A DNA stretch of 64,000 bases, taken from contig NZ_JAMBOG010000002.1 of assembly GCF_023715525.1 (NCBI RefSeq), forward strand, positions 124,001 through 188,000, written 5' to 3'. Below the pieces are notes generated by a model. It was not told where the DNA came from and searched no databases. It worked only from the letters and a program-made list of their open reading frames with translations. Source of the stretch: Kocuria rosea. GTDB lineage: Bacteria > Actinomycetota > Actinomycetes > Actinomycetales > Micrococcaceae. Positions 15,335 to 27,670 of this stretch are shown piece by piece; the stretch's first letter is position 1, and each line of letters begins with the position of its first letter. A program made the position numbers and the translations under genes.

Positions 15335-16609
15335 TCAGGGGGTCCCGGCGATCCGGCGCTCGACGGCGGCGCCGGCGGAGGCCAGCTGCTCCACGAAGTG
15401 CTCGTAGCCGCGGTCGACGTGCTCGACGCCGCTGACCTCGGTCTCCCCCTCCGCCGCCATCCCGGCGATCACGAGCGCGGCCCCGGCCCGGATGTCCTTG
15501 GCCTCGACGGGCGCCCCGGACAGCGCGGGCATGCCGGCGACGAGGGCGTGGTGGCCGTCCAGGCGCACGCTCGCGCCCAGCCGCTCGAGCTCGGCCGTGA
15601 AGCCCCAGCGGGCCTCGAAGACGTTCTCGGTGACCATCCCCGAGCCCTCGGCCACCGCGTTGAGGGCCACGACGAAGGGCTGGAGGTCGGTCGGGAAGCC
15701 CGGGTACGGCAGGGTCGACACGTTGATGGCCCGCGGGCGTTCCGGCCCGGCCACGACCAGGCGGCCGTCCCCGGTCTCGACGCGGCACCCCGCGGCCCGC
15801 AGCTTGTCCAGCACCACGGCCAGGTGGCCCGGCTCGGCGCCCAGGACCTCGACGGTCCCGCCCGTGACGGCCGCGGCGAAGGCCCACGTGCCGGCGACGA
15901 TCCGGTCGGGCACGGTGCGGTGCTCCACCGGGCGCAGCGCGTCCACGCCGACCACCGTGACGGTGCTCGTGCCGAGGCCCTCGATCCGGGCTCCCATCGC
16001 CTGCAGCATCCGGCCGATGTCGACGATCTCCGGCTCGCGGGCCGCGTTGTCGATCACGGTGGTGCCCTCGGCGAGGGTAGCGGCCATCATGAGGTTCTCG
16101 GTGGCCCCCACGGAGGGGTAGTCCAGGCGGAACTGGGTCCCCCGCAGCGCGTCGGGCACCGACGCGACGAGGTAGCCGCGCTCGATCTGGAGGACCGCGC
16201 CCATCGCCTCGAGGCCGGCGCGGTGCATGTCGAGGCCCCGCGAGCCGATGGCGTCGCCGCCGGGCAGGGCGACCTCCGCCACGCGGCAGCGGGCGACCAG
16301 GGGCCCCAGGACGGAGATCGAGGCGCGCATCGCCCGGACCAGGTCGTAGTCGGCCTGGTGGTGCAGCTCCGCCGGCACGTCGATCCACACCGTCTGCGCG
16401 TCCCGGTCGTAGGCCACGGCGCAGTCGAGGCGGCGCAGCAGCTCCGCCATGATCGCGACGTCCTGGATCTCGGGGACGTTGGTGATGGTCGTCTCCCCCT
16501 CGGCGAGCAGCGCGGCGGCCATGAGCTTGAGCACGCTGTTCTTCGCGCCCGAGACCTGCAGCGTCCCGTTGACCGCGGTGGGCCCGTGCACGACGATCTT
16601 CTCTTCCAT
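15335..16609 (-). CDS. murA: UDP-N-acetylglucosamine 1-carboxyvinyltransferase
   Basis: Transfers enolpyruvyl from PEP to UDP-GlcNAc, the first committed step of peptidoglycan synthesis. The 424-residue protein has [19 protein letters not shown], the active loop [31 protein letters not shown] and [11 protein letters not shown]. The catalytic Cys of E. coli MurA (C115, in PGGC) is replaced by Asp119 here (codon GAC at 16253-16255). The same change in M. tuberculosis MurA makes the enzyme insensitive to fosfomycin. ATG start at 16609. It lies behind the ATP synthase operon but is separated from it by hairpins. Confidence 0.95.
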   Translation of the reverse strand: MEEKIVVHGPTAVNGTLQVSGAKNSVLKLMAAALLAEGETTITNVPEIQDVAIMAELLRRLDCAVAYDRDAQTVWIDVPAELHHQADYDLVRAMRASISVLGPLVARCRVAEVALPGGDAIGSRGLDMHRAGLEAMGAVLQIERGYLVASVPDALRGTQFRLDYPSVGATENLMMAATLAEGTTVIDNAAREPEIVDIGRMLQAMGARIEGLGTSTVTVVGVDALRPVEHRTVPDRIVAGTWAFAAAVTGGTVEVLGAEPGHLAVVLDKLRAAGCRVETGDGRLVVAGPERPRAINVSTLPYPGFPTDLQPFVVALNAVAEGSGMVTENVFEARWGFTAELERLGASVRLDGHHALVAGMPALSGAPVEAKDIRAGAALVIAGMAAEGETEVSGVEHVDRGYEHFVEQLASAGAAVERRIAGTP

Positions 16610-16661
16610 CCACTCTCCTGAACGTCCTCGGCCGGGCGCCCGTCGGGACCCGGATACGGCC

Positions 16662-16692
16662 GCGGCCTCCGCACCGGTGGTACGGAGGCCGC
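16662..16692 (-). terminator. Second hairpin after atpC
   Basis: A 10-bp stem GCGGCCTCCG/CGGAGGCCGC, with an inner ACC/GGT extension across one mismatch. It lies 54 nt past atpC and 53 nt before murA and probably separates the ATP synthase and murA transcripts. Confidence 0.5.
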
Positions 16693-16705
16693 AGCTCTGC
16701 GTGGT

Positions 16706-16731
16706 GCGGGACGGGGCCGGGCCCGTCCCGC
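16706..16731 (-). terminator. First hairpin after atpC
   Basis: A 10-bp perfect stem GCGGGACGGG/CCCGTCCCGC with a 6-nt loop, 14 nt past the atpC stop. It lacks a T-run, so termination might depend on Rho or on both hairpins together. Confidence 0.5.
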
Positions 16732-16745
16732 GGGGTGGGGTCGGA

Positions 16746-17015
16746 TCAGGCGGCGTCGGCGAGCTCCACGCTGTCGGCCACGATCGTCACCCGGTTGTTG
16801 TCCATGAACACGAACCCCGCGTCGATGGTGCCCCCGAAGCGGGGCCCGTCGACGGGCTCGACCGCGAACTGCCCCGGCCGGAGGATCCCGGCGACGGCCT
16901 CGTGGCCCGGGAGGATCCCGATGTCGCCCTCCGTGGTGCGCACGCGGACCATGCGGGCGGTGCCCGTCCAGACCGACTGGTCGAGGGACACGACTTCGAC
17001 GATCATCTCAGCCAC
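16746..17015 (-). CDS. atpC: ATP synthase epsilon subunit
   Basis: Regulatory subunit of the F1 central stalk. The short 89-residue form contains only the N-terminal beta-sandwich ([49 protein letters not shown]) and lacks the C-terminal inhibitory helical hairpin of the approximately 135-residue E. coli protein. Short epsilon is common in actinobacteria. GTG at 17015, 2 nt after the atpD stop, gives the usual MAE start. A Met three codons later (17006) is an alternative. Confidence 0.92.
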   Translation of the reverse strand: MAEMIVEVVSLDQSVWTGTARMVRVRTTEGDIGILPGHEAVAGILRPGQFAVEPVDGPRFGGTIDAGFVFMDNNRVTIVADSVELADAA

Positions 17016-17017
17016 GA

Positions 17018-19451
<2,434 letters not shown>

Positions 19452-19478
19452 GTGACTTCCTTTCGTCACCGTGGCCGG

Positions 19479-21104
19479 CTACTTCTTGACGATCCGTTCC
19501 TGGTCCACCGCGGACGCGTCGAGGGGCTGGTGCTCCTCGTGGCCCGGCTGGATGTCGTGCTTCGTGCCGTGGAAGTCGCGCTTGACCTCGGCGACGGCCG
19601 TCTCCAGGGCGGCGATCGCGTCGTCCTCGAGCTTGCCCGTCTGCGCGATGGACTCGAGCACGTTGGTCGTGCGGCGCACCTGGTCGAGCAGGGCCTGCTC
19701 GAAGTCCAGCACGGAGGCGACCTCGACCTCGTCGAGGTGGCCGTTGGTGCCGGCCCAGATGGACACGACCTGGTCCTCGACCGCGTACGGCGTGTACTGC
19801 TTCTGCTTGAGCAGCTCCATCAGCCGCGCACCGCGGGTCAGCTGCTGGCGCGACGCCGCGTCGAGGTCCGAGGCGAACATCGCGAAGGCCTGCATCGAGC
19901 GGTAGGACGCCAGCTCCAGCTTCAGCGTGCCGGAGACCTTCTTCATGGCCTTGATCTGCGCGGCGCCGCCGACGCGGGAGACCGACACGCCGACGTCCAC
20001 GGCGGGACGCTGGTTGGCGTTGAAGAGGTCCGACTGCAGGAAGATCTGCCCGTCGGTGATGGAGATGACGTTGGTCGGGATGAACGCCGACACGTCGTTG
20101 GCCTTCGTCTCCACCAGCGGCAGGCCGGTCATCGAGCCGGCGCCGAGCTCGTCGGAGAGCTTGGCGCAGCGCTCGAGCAGGCGGGAGTGCAGGTAGAACA
20201 CGTCGCCCGGGTAGGCCTCGCGTCCCGGCGGGCGGCGCAGCAGCAGCGACACCGCACGGTAGGCCTCGGCCTGCTTGGACAGGTCGTCGAAGACGATGAG
20301 GACGTGCTTGCCGCCGTACATCCAGTGCTGGCCGATGGCCGACCCGGCGTAGGGGGCGAGGTACTTGATGCCGGCGGAGTCGGAGGCCGGGGCCGCGACG
20401 ATCGTCGTGTACTCCAGGGCGCCGTTGTCCTCGAGGGTCTGGCGCACGCCCGCGATGGTGGAGGCCTTCTGGCCGACGGCCACGTAGATGCAGCGCACCT
20501 GCTTGCTGACGTCGCCGGACTCCCAGTTCGCACGCTGGTTGAGGATCGCGTCGACGGCGATGGCGGTCTTGCCGGTCTGGCGGTCGCCGATGATCAGCTG
20601 GCGCTGGCCGCGGCCGATCGGGATCATCGCGTCGATGGCCTTGATGCCGGTCTGCAGCGGCTCGTGGACCGACTTGCGCATGGTCACGCCGGGAGCCTGC
20701 AGCTCCAGGGCGCGGCGGCCCTCGGCCTCGATGGGACCGAGGTCGTCGAGCGGCATGCCCAGCGGGTCGACCACGCGGCCGAGGAAGGCGTCGCCCACGG
20801 GCACGGAGAGGACCTCGCCGGTGCGGTGCACCTCCTGGCCCTCCTCGATGCCGCGGAAGTCGCCGAGGACGACGACGCCGATGTCGCGGGTGTCGAGATT
20901 CTGGGCGAGGCCCAGGGTGCCGTTCTCGAAGCGCAGCAGCTCGTTGGCCATGACCGAGGGCAGACCCTCGACCCGGGCGATACCGTCGGCGGCGCTGCTG
21001 ATGCGGCCGACCTCGACTCGTTCTGCGGCGCCGGGGTCGTAGGAGGCGGCGAACTCGCTGAGCGCGCTGCGCACCTCGTCGGCGTTGATGGTGACTTCGG
21101 ACAT
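19479..21104 (-). CDS. atpA: ATP synthase alpha subunit
   Basis: Non-catalytic nucleotide-binding F1 subunit, 541 residues. Walker [34 protein letters not shown], and the visit-site arginine context [17 protein letters not shown] are present. The C-terminus carries a 30-residue charged tail beyond the E. coli end, ending VDQERIVKK. Such extensions occur in actinobacterial alpha subunits, and in mycobacteria the extension restrains ATP hydrolysis. Whether this one does is inference. ATG 21104 follows AGCAGGGA. Confidence 0.97.
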   Translation of the reverse strand: MSEVTINADEVRSALSEFAASYDPGAAERVEVGRISSAADGIARVEGLPSVMANELLRFENGTLGLAQNLDTRDIGVVVLGDFRGIEEGQEVHRTGEVLSVPVGDAFLGRVVDPLGMPLDDLGPIEAEGRRALELQAPGVTMRKSVHEPLQTGIKAIDAMIPIGRGQRQLIIGDRQTGKTAIAVDAILNQRANWESGDVSKQVRCIYVAVGQKASTIAGVRQTLEDNGALEYTTIVAAPASDSAGIKYLAPYAGSAIGQHWMYGGKHVLIVFDDLSKQAEAYRAVSLLLRRPPGREAYPGDVFYLHSRLLERCAKLSDELGAGSMTGLPLVETKANDVSAFIPTNVISITDGQIFLQSDLFNANQRPAVDVGVSVSRVGGAAQIKAMKKVSGTLKLELASYRSMQAFAMFASDLDAASRQQLTRGARLMELLKQKQYTPYAVEDQVVSIWAGTNGHLDEVEVASVLDFEQALLDQVRRTTNVLESIAQTGKLEDDAIAALETAVAEVKRDFHGTKHDIQPGHEEHQPLDASAVDQERIVKK

Positions 21105-21267
21105 CTGCTGTCCCTGCTCTCCTAGTTCGTGATCACTGCGGAGCAGTGACCGTGAGTCCATTCTGTGGCGGGATGCTGGGCGTTTCCACCGGCCGTGGCG
21201 CCCGCCAGGCGTTCGTCTGCCGGCGACGGCATCGTGCGGGCTCCCGGGCCCGGCGCACCGGGGCCGC

Positions 21268-22077
21268 TCAGGCCCCGATCCGCTGCTGGAGCTCGTCGAT
21301 GCGGGTCGCGAGCGAGCCGTCGATGACCTCCTCGCCGACCTGCACGCGCAGTCCGCCGATCAGCGCGGGGTCGACGTCGACGGTGAGCTGCAGGTCCCGG
21401 CTGTACAGCACGTTGAGCTGGTGCTGCAGGCGCCGGAGCTGCTCCTCGGTCAGCGGCCGGGAGGTGGTCACGTGGGCGATCCACCGCTGGCGGCGGCTGG
21501 CCACCTCGTCCGCGAATCGTCCGACCAGGCGTCCCACCAGGGCACCGCGGGGCGTGAGGACCGCCTGCTCGATGAGCAGGAGGGCCTCCTCCGAGGCGCC
21601 GGGGGCGAGCCGCTGCGCGAGCCGGGTCTTGGCGTCGACGTCGGCCCGGGGGTCGCCGAGGGCGCGCTGGAGCTCGTGCGAGTCCTCCACCGCGCTCTGG
21701 AACGCGATGAGCTGGTCCACGAGCTCCCCGAGGGCCTCGGCGCCGCCGCGGTTCTCCGCGGACGCGGCCGTGAGCTGCACGCCCGCGTGCTCGAGGGCGT
21801 CGCCGAACTCCCGGTCGTCGTTCCACCGGCGCTCGGCCAGTGCCGCGACGACCTCCACGGCCTGCGGGGACACCTTGCCCGAGAAGAGGCGGCCGATCAC
21901 GTGCGCCCGCGCCGCCCCGGGATAGGAGGGATCCGTCAGGGAACGGCGCAGCGCGCCGTTCTCGTCCAGGACGGCCAGCACGGCGAACACGTCACGCGCG
22001 AGGCCGGGGTCGGCGGAGCCGGCCCAGCGCTCGACCACCTGGGCGACCTGCTGGCGGGATTCGTTGGATGCTGCCAT
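21268..22077 (-). CDS. atpH: ATP synthase delta subunit (OSCP)
   Basis: Peripheral-stalk subunit linking F1 to the b subunits, 269 residues. Residues 1-170 form the helical part ([35 protein letters not shown]). The C-terminal part contains [15 protein letters not shown] and [20 protein letters not shown], the OSCP hallmark. It is longer than E. coli delta (177) but typical for actinobacteria. Unlike mycobacteria, it is not fused to a b-type subunit. The ATG overlaps the atpF TAA (TAATG). A 163-bp gap without other genes precedes atpA. Confidence 0.95.
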   Translation of the reverse strand: MAASNESRQQVAQVVERWAGSADPGLARDVFAVLAVLDENGALRRSLTDPSYPGAARAHVIGRLFSGKVSPQAVEVVAALAERRWNDDREFGDALEHAGVQLTAASAENRGGAEALGELVDQLIAFQSAVEDSHELQRALGDPRADVDAKTRLAQRLAPGASEEALLLIEQAVLTPRGALVGRLVGRFADEVASRRQRWIAHVTTSRPLTEEQLRRLQHQLNVLYSRDLQLTVDVDPALIGGLRVQVGEEVIDGSLATRIDELQQRIGA

Positions 22078-22631
22078 TACCGGGCCGCACCTGCGTTCCG
22101 CTGCTGCTCGGTCTCCAGGTCCGCGAGGAAGCGGTCGACCACCCGGCCGGCGCGCGCGTCGTCGTCCAGGGCCTCGCCCACGATCTTCGACGCGAGCTGC
22201 GTGGCCAGGGTGCCGACCTCGGCGCGCAGGGAGACCACGGCCGCCGCGCGCTCTGCCTCGATCGTGCGGTGGGCGTTCTCCGAGATGCGCGCCGACTCGG
22301 CGTTGGCCCGGTCCTTGAAGTCCGCCAGGATCTTCTCGCCCTCCAGACGGGCCTCCTCGCGGATCTTCTGGGCCTCCAGGCGAGCGCTCTCGAGCTGCTG
22401 GTTGTACTCGTCACGGGCGGCGGCGGCCTCGGCCTGGGCGGCCTGGGCCTTCGCCAGGCCTCCCTCGATGGCCTCGGTGCGCTCACGGTAGACCCGCTCG
22501 AAGGCCGGCACGATGAACTTGATCGCGATGAAGAGGAGGATCAGGAACCCAAGGCCGGTGATCAGCATCTCCCAGCCATTGGGGAGGAGGGGGCTGGTCC
22601 CCTCTTCAGCTGCCAACAACATGGTGTTCAT
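22077..22631 (-). CDS. atpF: ATP synthase b subunit
   Basis: Membrane-anchored peripheral stalk, 184 residues. One N-terminal transmembrane helix (EMLITGLGFLILLFIAIKFI) is followed by a long charged coiled coil (AQAAQAEAAAARDEYNQQLE, REEARLEGEKILADFKD). The start at 22631 has an AGGAA SD. A Met three codons later is a possible alternative. Confidence 0.96.
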   Translation of the reverse strand: MNTMLLAAEEGTSPLLPNGWEMLITGLGFLILLFIAIKFIVPAFERVYRERTEAIEGGLAKAQAAQAEAAAARDEYNQQLESARLEAQKIREEARLEGEKILADFKDRANAESARISENAHRTIEAERAAAVVSLRAEVGTLATQLASKIVGEALDDDARAGRVVDRFLADLETEQQRNAGAAR

Positions 22632-22683
22632 ACGTGCGATTCCTGTTCTTTAGTGAGGAATGTGTTCCGTGCCTGTGCCGCGG

Positions 22684-22884
22684 TCAGATGAGCGCGAGCA
22701 CGAAGCCGAGGATGGCGAGCGCCTCGACCACGGCGAAGCCCATGAACAGGATCGGCTGGATCACGCGCTGGGCCTCGGGCTGACGGGCCACGGACTGCAT
22801 GTACGCGGCGAAGATCAGACCCACGCCGATGCCACCGCCGATGGCAGCCAGACCGTAACCGATAACGCTGAGCGAACCTTCCAT
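22684..22884 (-). CDS. atpE: ATP synthase c subunit (proteolipid)
   Basis: Proton-carrying ring subunit, 66 residues with two transmembrane helices. The glycine-rich packing motif IGGGIGVGL is in helix 1, the polar loop is ARQPE, and the essential carboxylate is Glu54 in [21 protein letters not shown] before ATG 22884. This is the diarylquinoline (bedaquiline) target in mycobacteria. The short length is normal. Confidence 0.97.
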   Translation of the reverse strand: MEGSLSVIGYGLAAIGGGIGVGLIFAAYMQSVARQPEAQRVIQPILFMGFAVVEALAILGFVLALI

Positions 22885-23013
22885 TATGGATGTTTCCTTT
22901 CTAGGTGCCCGGGAACGGGCGTCGTTGCCATTGTTGGCGCTGGACAGTTGGAGGATGGTCGGGGGGCGACCGCCGGGGCGCGCACGGGCGCGCCGGCCGG
23001 CGGTCCTCGCCGG

Positions 23014-23808
23014 TCAGTGGCCCTCTTGCAGGGCGCCCTGGACGTAGACGGCGAAGAGGAGGGTGAAGATGTAGGCCTGCAGGACCTGGATCAGGACCTC
23101 GAGGAAGTAGATGAACAGGCCCAGCACGACGCCCAGCACGGAGCTGACGGCGCCGAGGCCGCCCACCTCGGTGGCGAGGAACGCGGTCAGTGAGGCGGCG
23201 ACCATGATCGCGAAGTGGCCGCCGAACATCGTGGCGAAGACACGCAGGGCGTGGGTGACCGGGCGGATGATCAGATTCGAGATGAACTCGATGGGGATCA
23301 GCAGGATGTAGAGGATCTTCGGGACGTCCGGCGGCATGGTCATCTTGCCCATGAAGTGCCCGAACCCGTGGCGCTTGATGCCCATCACGATCCAGGTCAC
23401 GTAGGCGATGCCCGCCAGCACGTAGGCGGAGCCCGGGTGGGACAGGCTCGGCAGCTGCAGGAGCGGGATGGAGCCGAAGAGGTTGTTCACCAGGATGAAG
23501 AAGAAGAAGGTGAACAGCAGCGGCACGAAGGGGCGGAAGTCGCGCTCACCGATGATGTCGCGGCCGAGGTGGTTGCGGACGAAGCCGTAGCCCACCTCGC
23601 CGAGGTACTGGCCCTTCGAGGGCACCAGCGCCTGACGGCGGACGGCCCACAGGAAGAAGCCCGCCACCAGCAGCACCGAGAGGCCGATGAGCAGCATCTG
23701 CTTGCCGAGGGCGAAGGACCCGAGCTCGAAGAGCGAGGGGAGGTGCATCTCCTCGACGGTCGGAGCTTCGAATCCTCCGGCGGCAGGGAGCCTCAGGGCG
23801 GCGTTCAA
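23014..23808 (-). CDS. atpB: ATP synthase a subunit
   Basis: Stator channel subunit, 264 residues, five to six transmembrane helices. The essential arginine is Arg189 in RPVTHALRVFATMFGGH. The C-terminal FLEVLIQVLQAYIFTLLFAV and the QYLGEVGYGFVRNHLG segment are characteristic. The start appears to be TTG at 23808, with AAGGACC seven bases upstream. The only nearby alternative is ATG at codon 21, which would remove residues before MHLPSLFELG. First subunit gene of the operon proper. Confidence 0.95.
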   Translation of the reverse strand: MNAALRLPAAGGFEAPTVEEMHLPSLFELGSFALGKQMLLIGLSVLLVAGFFLWAVRRQALVPSKGQYLGEVGYGFVRNHLGRDIIGERDFRPFVPLLFTFFFFILVNNLFGSIPLLQLPSLSHPGSAYVLAGIAYVTWIVMGIKRHGFGHFMGKMTMPPDVPKILYILLIPIEFISNLIIRPVTHALRVFATMFGGHFAIMVAASLTAFLATEVGGLGAVSSVLGVVLGLFIYFLEVLIQVLQAYIFTLLFAVYVQGALQEGH

Positions 23809-23841
23809 TGCGGGTCCTTTCTGCAGTGCTCTGGCCGGGTC

Positions 23842-24261
23842 TCACGGTCGGGGCGCCGAGTCCGGGCCGGACTTGTGCGGCTGGTCAGGATCTTGTCCGT
23901 CGGAGGACGGATTGCGCTCGAGCGCCTCCTGCATGTGGAGGTACACGATGTAGATCCCGGAGGCGGCGCCAATGCACGCACCCAGGACCACGACCCACTG
24001 GGTTCCCAGCACGCGATCCGCCCCCCACCCTACCAAACTCCAGAACCCGATCCCGATCACCACGTAGAGGAGTGTTGCGAGGGCGGCGGCCGCCCCGCCG
24101 CCCGCCACGAGCTCCCCCGCGGTGCGCAGGTGCGAGGCCTTGCGGGCGTCCGCGGGGGGGACCTCGGGGACGGCTCCGGGGGGTGTCCCGGGTCCGTTCC
24201 CGGCCCTGTCGTCAGGCCCGTCCTCGGGCCGGCGGGGCTCCTCGGGGATGTGGCCGGTCAT
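23842..24261 (-). CDS. AtpZ/AtpI family membrane protein
   Basis: A 139-residue protein with about 65 acidic/Pro-rich N-terminal residues and two hydrophobic helices (GGAAAALATLLYVVIGIGFW and QWVVVLGACIGAASGIYIVY) in the AtpZ/AtpI pattern. These proteins help assemble the c-ring or import Mg2+/Ca2+ for ATP synthase. ATG at 24261 overlaps the upstream TGA in an ATGA. It lies 33 bp before atpB. Confidence 0.8.
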   Translation of the reverse strand: MTGHIPEEPRRPEDGPDDRAGNGPGTPPGAVPEVPPADARKASHLRTAGELVAGGGAAAALATLLYVVIGIGFWSLVGWGADRVLGTQWVVVLGACIGAASGIYIVYLHMQEALERNPSSDGQDPDQPHKSGPDSAPRP

Positions 24262-24587
24262 GGGCTGCGTCCTTCCCGTGCGTCGGCGGCGGCGGCACCC
24301 GCCGCCCGGGCCGCCCGGGCCGCGACCACGCCCTGGACGGTGAGCCACGCCGCGAGCGAGATCAGGACCGAGCCGGCGAACCACCAGGTCTCCAGCCACC
24401 CGGGGCTCGGGACGTTGAGGAGCACCCAGCCCAGCACGAAGGCCTTCATGAGGTAGGTGGTGGCCAGGGCGGGGGCGACGGCCGTGGGCGCGGCGCGCGA
24501 GAGCAGCCGCACCACCAGCAGGCTGACCCCGAGCACGGCGGTGACCAGGCCCGCGCCCAGCAGGACGCTGGCCACCGCGCCGCTCAC
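24258..24587 (-). CDS. Small polytopic protein, ATP synthase protein I-like
   Basis: A 109-residue protein with four hydrophobic segments (VASVLLGAGLVTAVLGVSLL, YLMKAFVLGWVLLNVP, WWFAGSVLISLAAWLTVQG). It occupies the position of M. tuberculosis Rv1303 between wecA and atpB and is probably the AtpI-type accessory protein. GTG at 24587 overlaps the phosphoglycosyltransferase stop in a GTGA. Having both this protein and the AtpZ-like one next to each other is usual in Micrococcales. Confidence 0.7.
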   Translation of the reverse strand: MSGAVASVLLGAGLVTAVLGVSLLVVRLLSRAAPTAVAPALATTYLMKAFVLGWVLLNVPSPGWLETWWFAGSVLISLAAWLTVQGVVAARAARAAGAAAADAREGRSP

Positions 24588-25735
24588 GGGCGCGCCCCGT
24601 CGCGGGTCCGCGCGGCCGCGCGCCGGCCGAGGAGCTCCGGCAGCACCAGGTAGAGGACCAGGACGGCCACGACGAACGCCCCGGCGAGCGCGGTGGCCAG
24701 GGGCCCGGTGCGCAGGCCCAGGACGGAGGCCGCGCTGACCAGGACGGTGGCGCCGCTGACCACGAGGGCGGAGCCGACGTGGGACAGGCCCACGTCGGTG
24801 AGCCGCTGGTAGACGTGCTGGCGGTGGGGGCGGTACCAGACCTCCCCGGCGCGGATCCTCCGGACCAGGGTCACCGCGGTGTCCGCGACGTAGACGGCCA
24901 GCGGGGGCAGCAGGTACTCGACGTAGACCCCGGAGAGGAACGCGGCGACCGCGATGGCGGCGAGCGAGCCGCCGAGCAGGTACGAGCCGACGTCCCCGAG
25001 GAACACGGTGCCGCGCCCGAGGTTCCACGGCAGGAACCCGACGAAGCCCCCCGCCACGGCGAGGCCGGCGGCGATCATCCACGGGAGGTCGTTGGAGGCG
25101 CCGGCCCAGGCGTAGAGCAGCCCGGCGGTCAGCCCGTGCAGCCCCGAGATGCCGTTGATCCCGTCCATGAAGTTCGCCATGTTGATGTACGCGGCGATCG
25201 CGAGCGCGCCCACGGGCAGCCACCACACGGAGGTGCCCAGGACGGTCACGAGCACCGCGGTGGCGGCCAGGCCCAGGCCCAGCTGCGCGGCCAGGCGCCC
25301 CCGCACGGACACCCCCCGGTAGTCCTCGGCCCAGCCCAGGGCCGCGGACAGCGCGGCGACCGCCAGCACGACGAGGGCCACCGAGCGGTCGACCCGGATC
25401 GTGCCGGTGAGCAGGGCGAGCCCGTCGCCCACGAGCACGGCGGCGGCCACGGCCAGGCCCATGCCGCGGATCACCGTGCGGTGGTGGGAGGAGCGCTCGT
25501 TGGGGATGTCGACGACGCCCCAGCGCTCCAGCAGCGGCTTGAGGACGAACGGCAGCAGCAGGCTCAGCACGAGGGCGGGCGCCCCCACCGTGAGGACGAG
25601 CTCGCCGAGCCGGCGCAGCTCCTCCGCGCTGGGGGCGGCGCCGGGGTCGGTGAGGTCCGGGCCGGCCGAGCGCACCGACGGGAAGGCCTGCCCGGGCCCG
25701 GGCAGCAGCACCGGCAGCAGTCCGGGGGCGCTCAC
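24584..25735 (-). CDS. Polyprenyl-phosphate sugar-1-phosphate transferase, WbpL-like (MraY/WecA superfamily)
   Basis: A 383-residue polytopic membrane enzyme that starts glycan synthesis by moving a sugar-1-phosphate from a UDP-sugar to a polyprenyl phosphate carrier. Superfamily motifs are NFMDGINGISG and VFLGDVGSYLLGG. The first acidic motif is AEDYRG rather than the usual DD. The sugar-recognition motif is RPHRQHVYQRL, i.e. the HRxHxYQ form of WbpL-type enzymes acting on 6-deoxy-HexNAc donors, not the HxHH form of WecA. It overlaps the dehydratase gene (GTGA). It lies where mycobacteria have wecA. Donor specificity is inference. Confidence 0.82.
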   Translation of the reverse strand: MSAPGLLPVLLPGPGQAFPSVRSAGPDLTDPGAAPSAEELRRLGELVLTVGAPALVLSLLLPFVLKPLLERWGVVDIPNERSSHHRTVIRGMGLAVAAAVLVGDGLALLTGTIRVDRSVALVVLAVAALSAALGWAEDYRGVSVRGRLAAQLGLGLAATAVLVTVLGTSVWWLPVGALAIAAYINMANFMDGINGISGLHGLTAGLLYAWAGASNDLPWMIAAGLAVAGGFVGFLPWNLGRGTVFLGDVGSYLLGGSLAAIAVAAFLSGVYVEYLLPPLAVYVADTAVTLVRRIRAGEVWYRPHRQHVYQRLTDVGLSHVGSALVVSGATVLVSAASVLGLRTGPLATALAGAFVVAVLVLYLVLPELLGRRAAARTRDGARP

Positions 25736-27615
25736 GAGGCACGCCCCGTGGAGCTGCGGGGGCGTTGGACCGATGTGGGCGGCGGTTGCGTGGACGGCTG
25801 GACCACGGGGATCGTGCCCGTGTAGACCATGCCGCCACGCACCTTCCAGGTGTGGCGGTCGAGCAGGGCGGGGTCCAGCCGGTCGGCCCGCGCGTGGGAG
25901 ATCTTGGGGTGGAAGGGCCGCTCGTCCGTCTCCCCCACGCCGATGAGGTCCTCGTGCAGCTTCTCCCCCGGGCGCAGGCCGGTGACCTCGATCTCGACGT
26001 CCTCGCGCCCGCTCATCACGCGCAGCCGTTCGGCGATGTCCATGATCCGCACGGGCTCGCCCATGTCGAGGATGAGCACCTCCCCGCCGCGGGCGATCGC
26101 CCCGGCCTGGATGACGAGCTGGCACGCCTCGGGGATCGTCATGAAGTACCGGGTGGCGTCGGGGTGGGTGACGGTGATGGGCCCGCCCTGGCGGATCTGC
26201 TCGGTGAACAGGGGCAGCATCGACCCGCGGGAGCCGAAGACGTTGCCGAAGCGCACGGAGGCGTACCGGCGCCCGGTGCAGTCGGCCATCCAGGCGGTGA
26301 GCTTCTCCGCGACGCGCTTGGAGTGCCCCAGGGCCGTGGTGGGGTTCGCGGCCTTGTCCGTGGAGATGTTCACGAACACCTCGACCCCGGCCTCCTGGGC
26401 GGCCTGCAGCACGTTGAGGGTGCCGATGACGTTCGTCTTCCACGCCTCGTCGGGGTACTGCTCCAGCAGCGACACGTGCTTCAGGGCGGCGGCGTGGAAG
26501 ACGACCTCGGGGCGCCGGTCCCGGAAGATCGTGCGCACGGTGTCGGGGTCGCGGATGTCGGCGAGGACGGTGTCCCGCCCGTCGAGCAGGCCGCGGCCGG
26601 TGATGGAGATCTGGGTGCCCTGCAGGGCGGACTCGTCCCGGTCGAGCATGATCAGCTCGCCCGGCTCGAACCCGACGAGCTGGCGGCACAGCTCGGAGCC
26701 GATCGACCCGCCCGCGCCCGTGACGAGCACGCGCCGGCCCTTGACGTAGTCCGCGATCTCCTCGACGTCGATGTCGACGGGCCGGCGGCCGATGAGGTCC
26801 TCCATGCTGATGTCGCGGAAGTCCGTGGACTTGTGCTTGGCGGTGAGCACCTCCCCCAGCGGGGGCATCGTCATGACCCGGACCCCGGTGCCGGCCACGG
26901 CGTCGGCCACCCGGTGCATGATCCGCGGCTCGGGGGTGGACATCGCCACGATCAGCACGCTGGCCCGGGTCTGGGCCATGACGTCGCGGACGTCGTGCAG
27001 GGTGCCGAGGACCGGGACCGTGGAGATCCGCAGGTGCTTCTTCGCGGGGTCGTCGTCGAGCAGCGCCACGGGCAGGAACTCCGAGTTCGGGTCCTGCATC
27101 ATGCGGTGGACCAGGAACGTGCCGAGGTAGCCGGCCCCGTAGATCACGACGTGCTGGGCGGAGGCGCCCGGGCGGGCGGAGGCCTCCTGGTACATCCGCT
27201 TCAGGTAGCGGAACGCGGCCATGAACAGGCACGCGAAGGGGAAGGCGATGAGCGCCGTGGAGCGGGGGATGCCGATGCTCGTGCCGACCACCAGCAGCAG
27301 CACCTGCAGCACGGCGGTGACGATGAGGGTCACCACGACCAGCAGCTTCGCCTCGTCGAAGCTGCCGAACGAGTACCGGCCCTTGTAGAGGGCGAAGGAG
27401 AAGCCGACGACGAGCTGGCCGGCCACGGCGACCGCGGAGACGAGCAGCAGCCCCGGCACGCTGATGAACTGCAGGTTCATCTCGTAGCGCAGCACGAGGG
27501 CGAGCACCAGGGCCGTGACCCAGGAGGCGGAGTCGAGCAGCATCTGGATCCACAGCCACGCCACGGGCCTCTCCGGGGGCGCGGGACGGGCGGGGCGCTC
27601 GGGCTCACCACTCAT
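25732..27615 (-). CDS. Membrane-bound UDP-GlcNAc 4,6-dehydratase (WbpM/PglF-like)
   Basis: A 627-residue enzyme producing a UDP-4-keto-6-deoxy-HexNAc intermediate. Four N-terminal transmembrane helices (about residues 19-135) are followed by a degenerate Rossmann domain (IYGAGYLG at 158-165) and a catalytic SDR domain with TGAGGSIGSE at 299-308. The proton-transfer pair Asp/Lys is in STDK (418-421), and GHSKRVAE replaces the normal YxxxK, as in WbpM, PglF and FlaA1. RPGEKLHEDL is present. Strong SD AAAGGACC at ATG 27615. Next to the WbpL-like transferase, it probably supplies the donor. Confidence 0.9.
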   Translation of the reverse strand: MSGEPERPARPAPPERPVAWLWIQMLLDSASWVTALVLALVLRYEMNLQFISVPGLLLVSAVAVAGQLVVGFSFALYKGRYSFGSFDEAKLLVVVTLIVTAVLQVLLLVVGTSIGIPRSTALIAFPFACLFMAAFRYLKRMYQEASARPGASAQHVVIYGAGYLGTFLVHRMMQDPNSEFLPVALLDDDPAKKHLRISTVPVLGTLHDVRDVMAQTRASVLIVAMSTPEPRIMHRVADAVAGTGVRVMTMPPLGEVLTAKHKSTDFRDISMEDLIGRRPVDIDVEEIADYVKGRRVLVTGAGGSIGSELCRQLVGFEPGELIMLDRDESALQGTQISITGRGLLDGRDTVLADIRDPDTVRTIFRDRRPEVVFHAAALKHVSLLEQYPDEAWKTNVIGTLNVLQAAQEAGVEVFVNISTDKAANPTTALGHSKRVAEKLTAWMADCTGRRYASVRFGNVFGSRGSMLPLFTEQIRQGGPITVTHPDATRYFMTIPEACQLVIQAGAIARGGEVLILDMGEPVRIMDIAERLRVMSGREDVEIEVTGLRPGEKLHEDLIGVGETDERPFHPKISHARADRLDPALLDRHTWKVRGGMVYTGTIPVVQPSTQPPPTSVQRPRSSTGRAS

Positions 27616-27670
27616 CGGGTCGGTCCTTTCGTGGTCGGTGCGGCCGCACGGCCGGTCGGGCACGGGGCGG

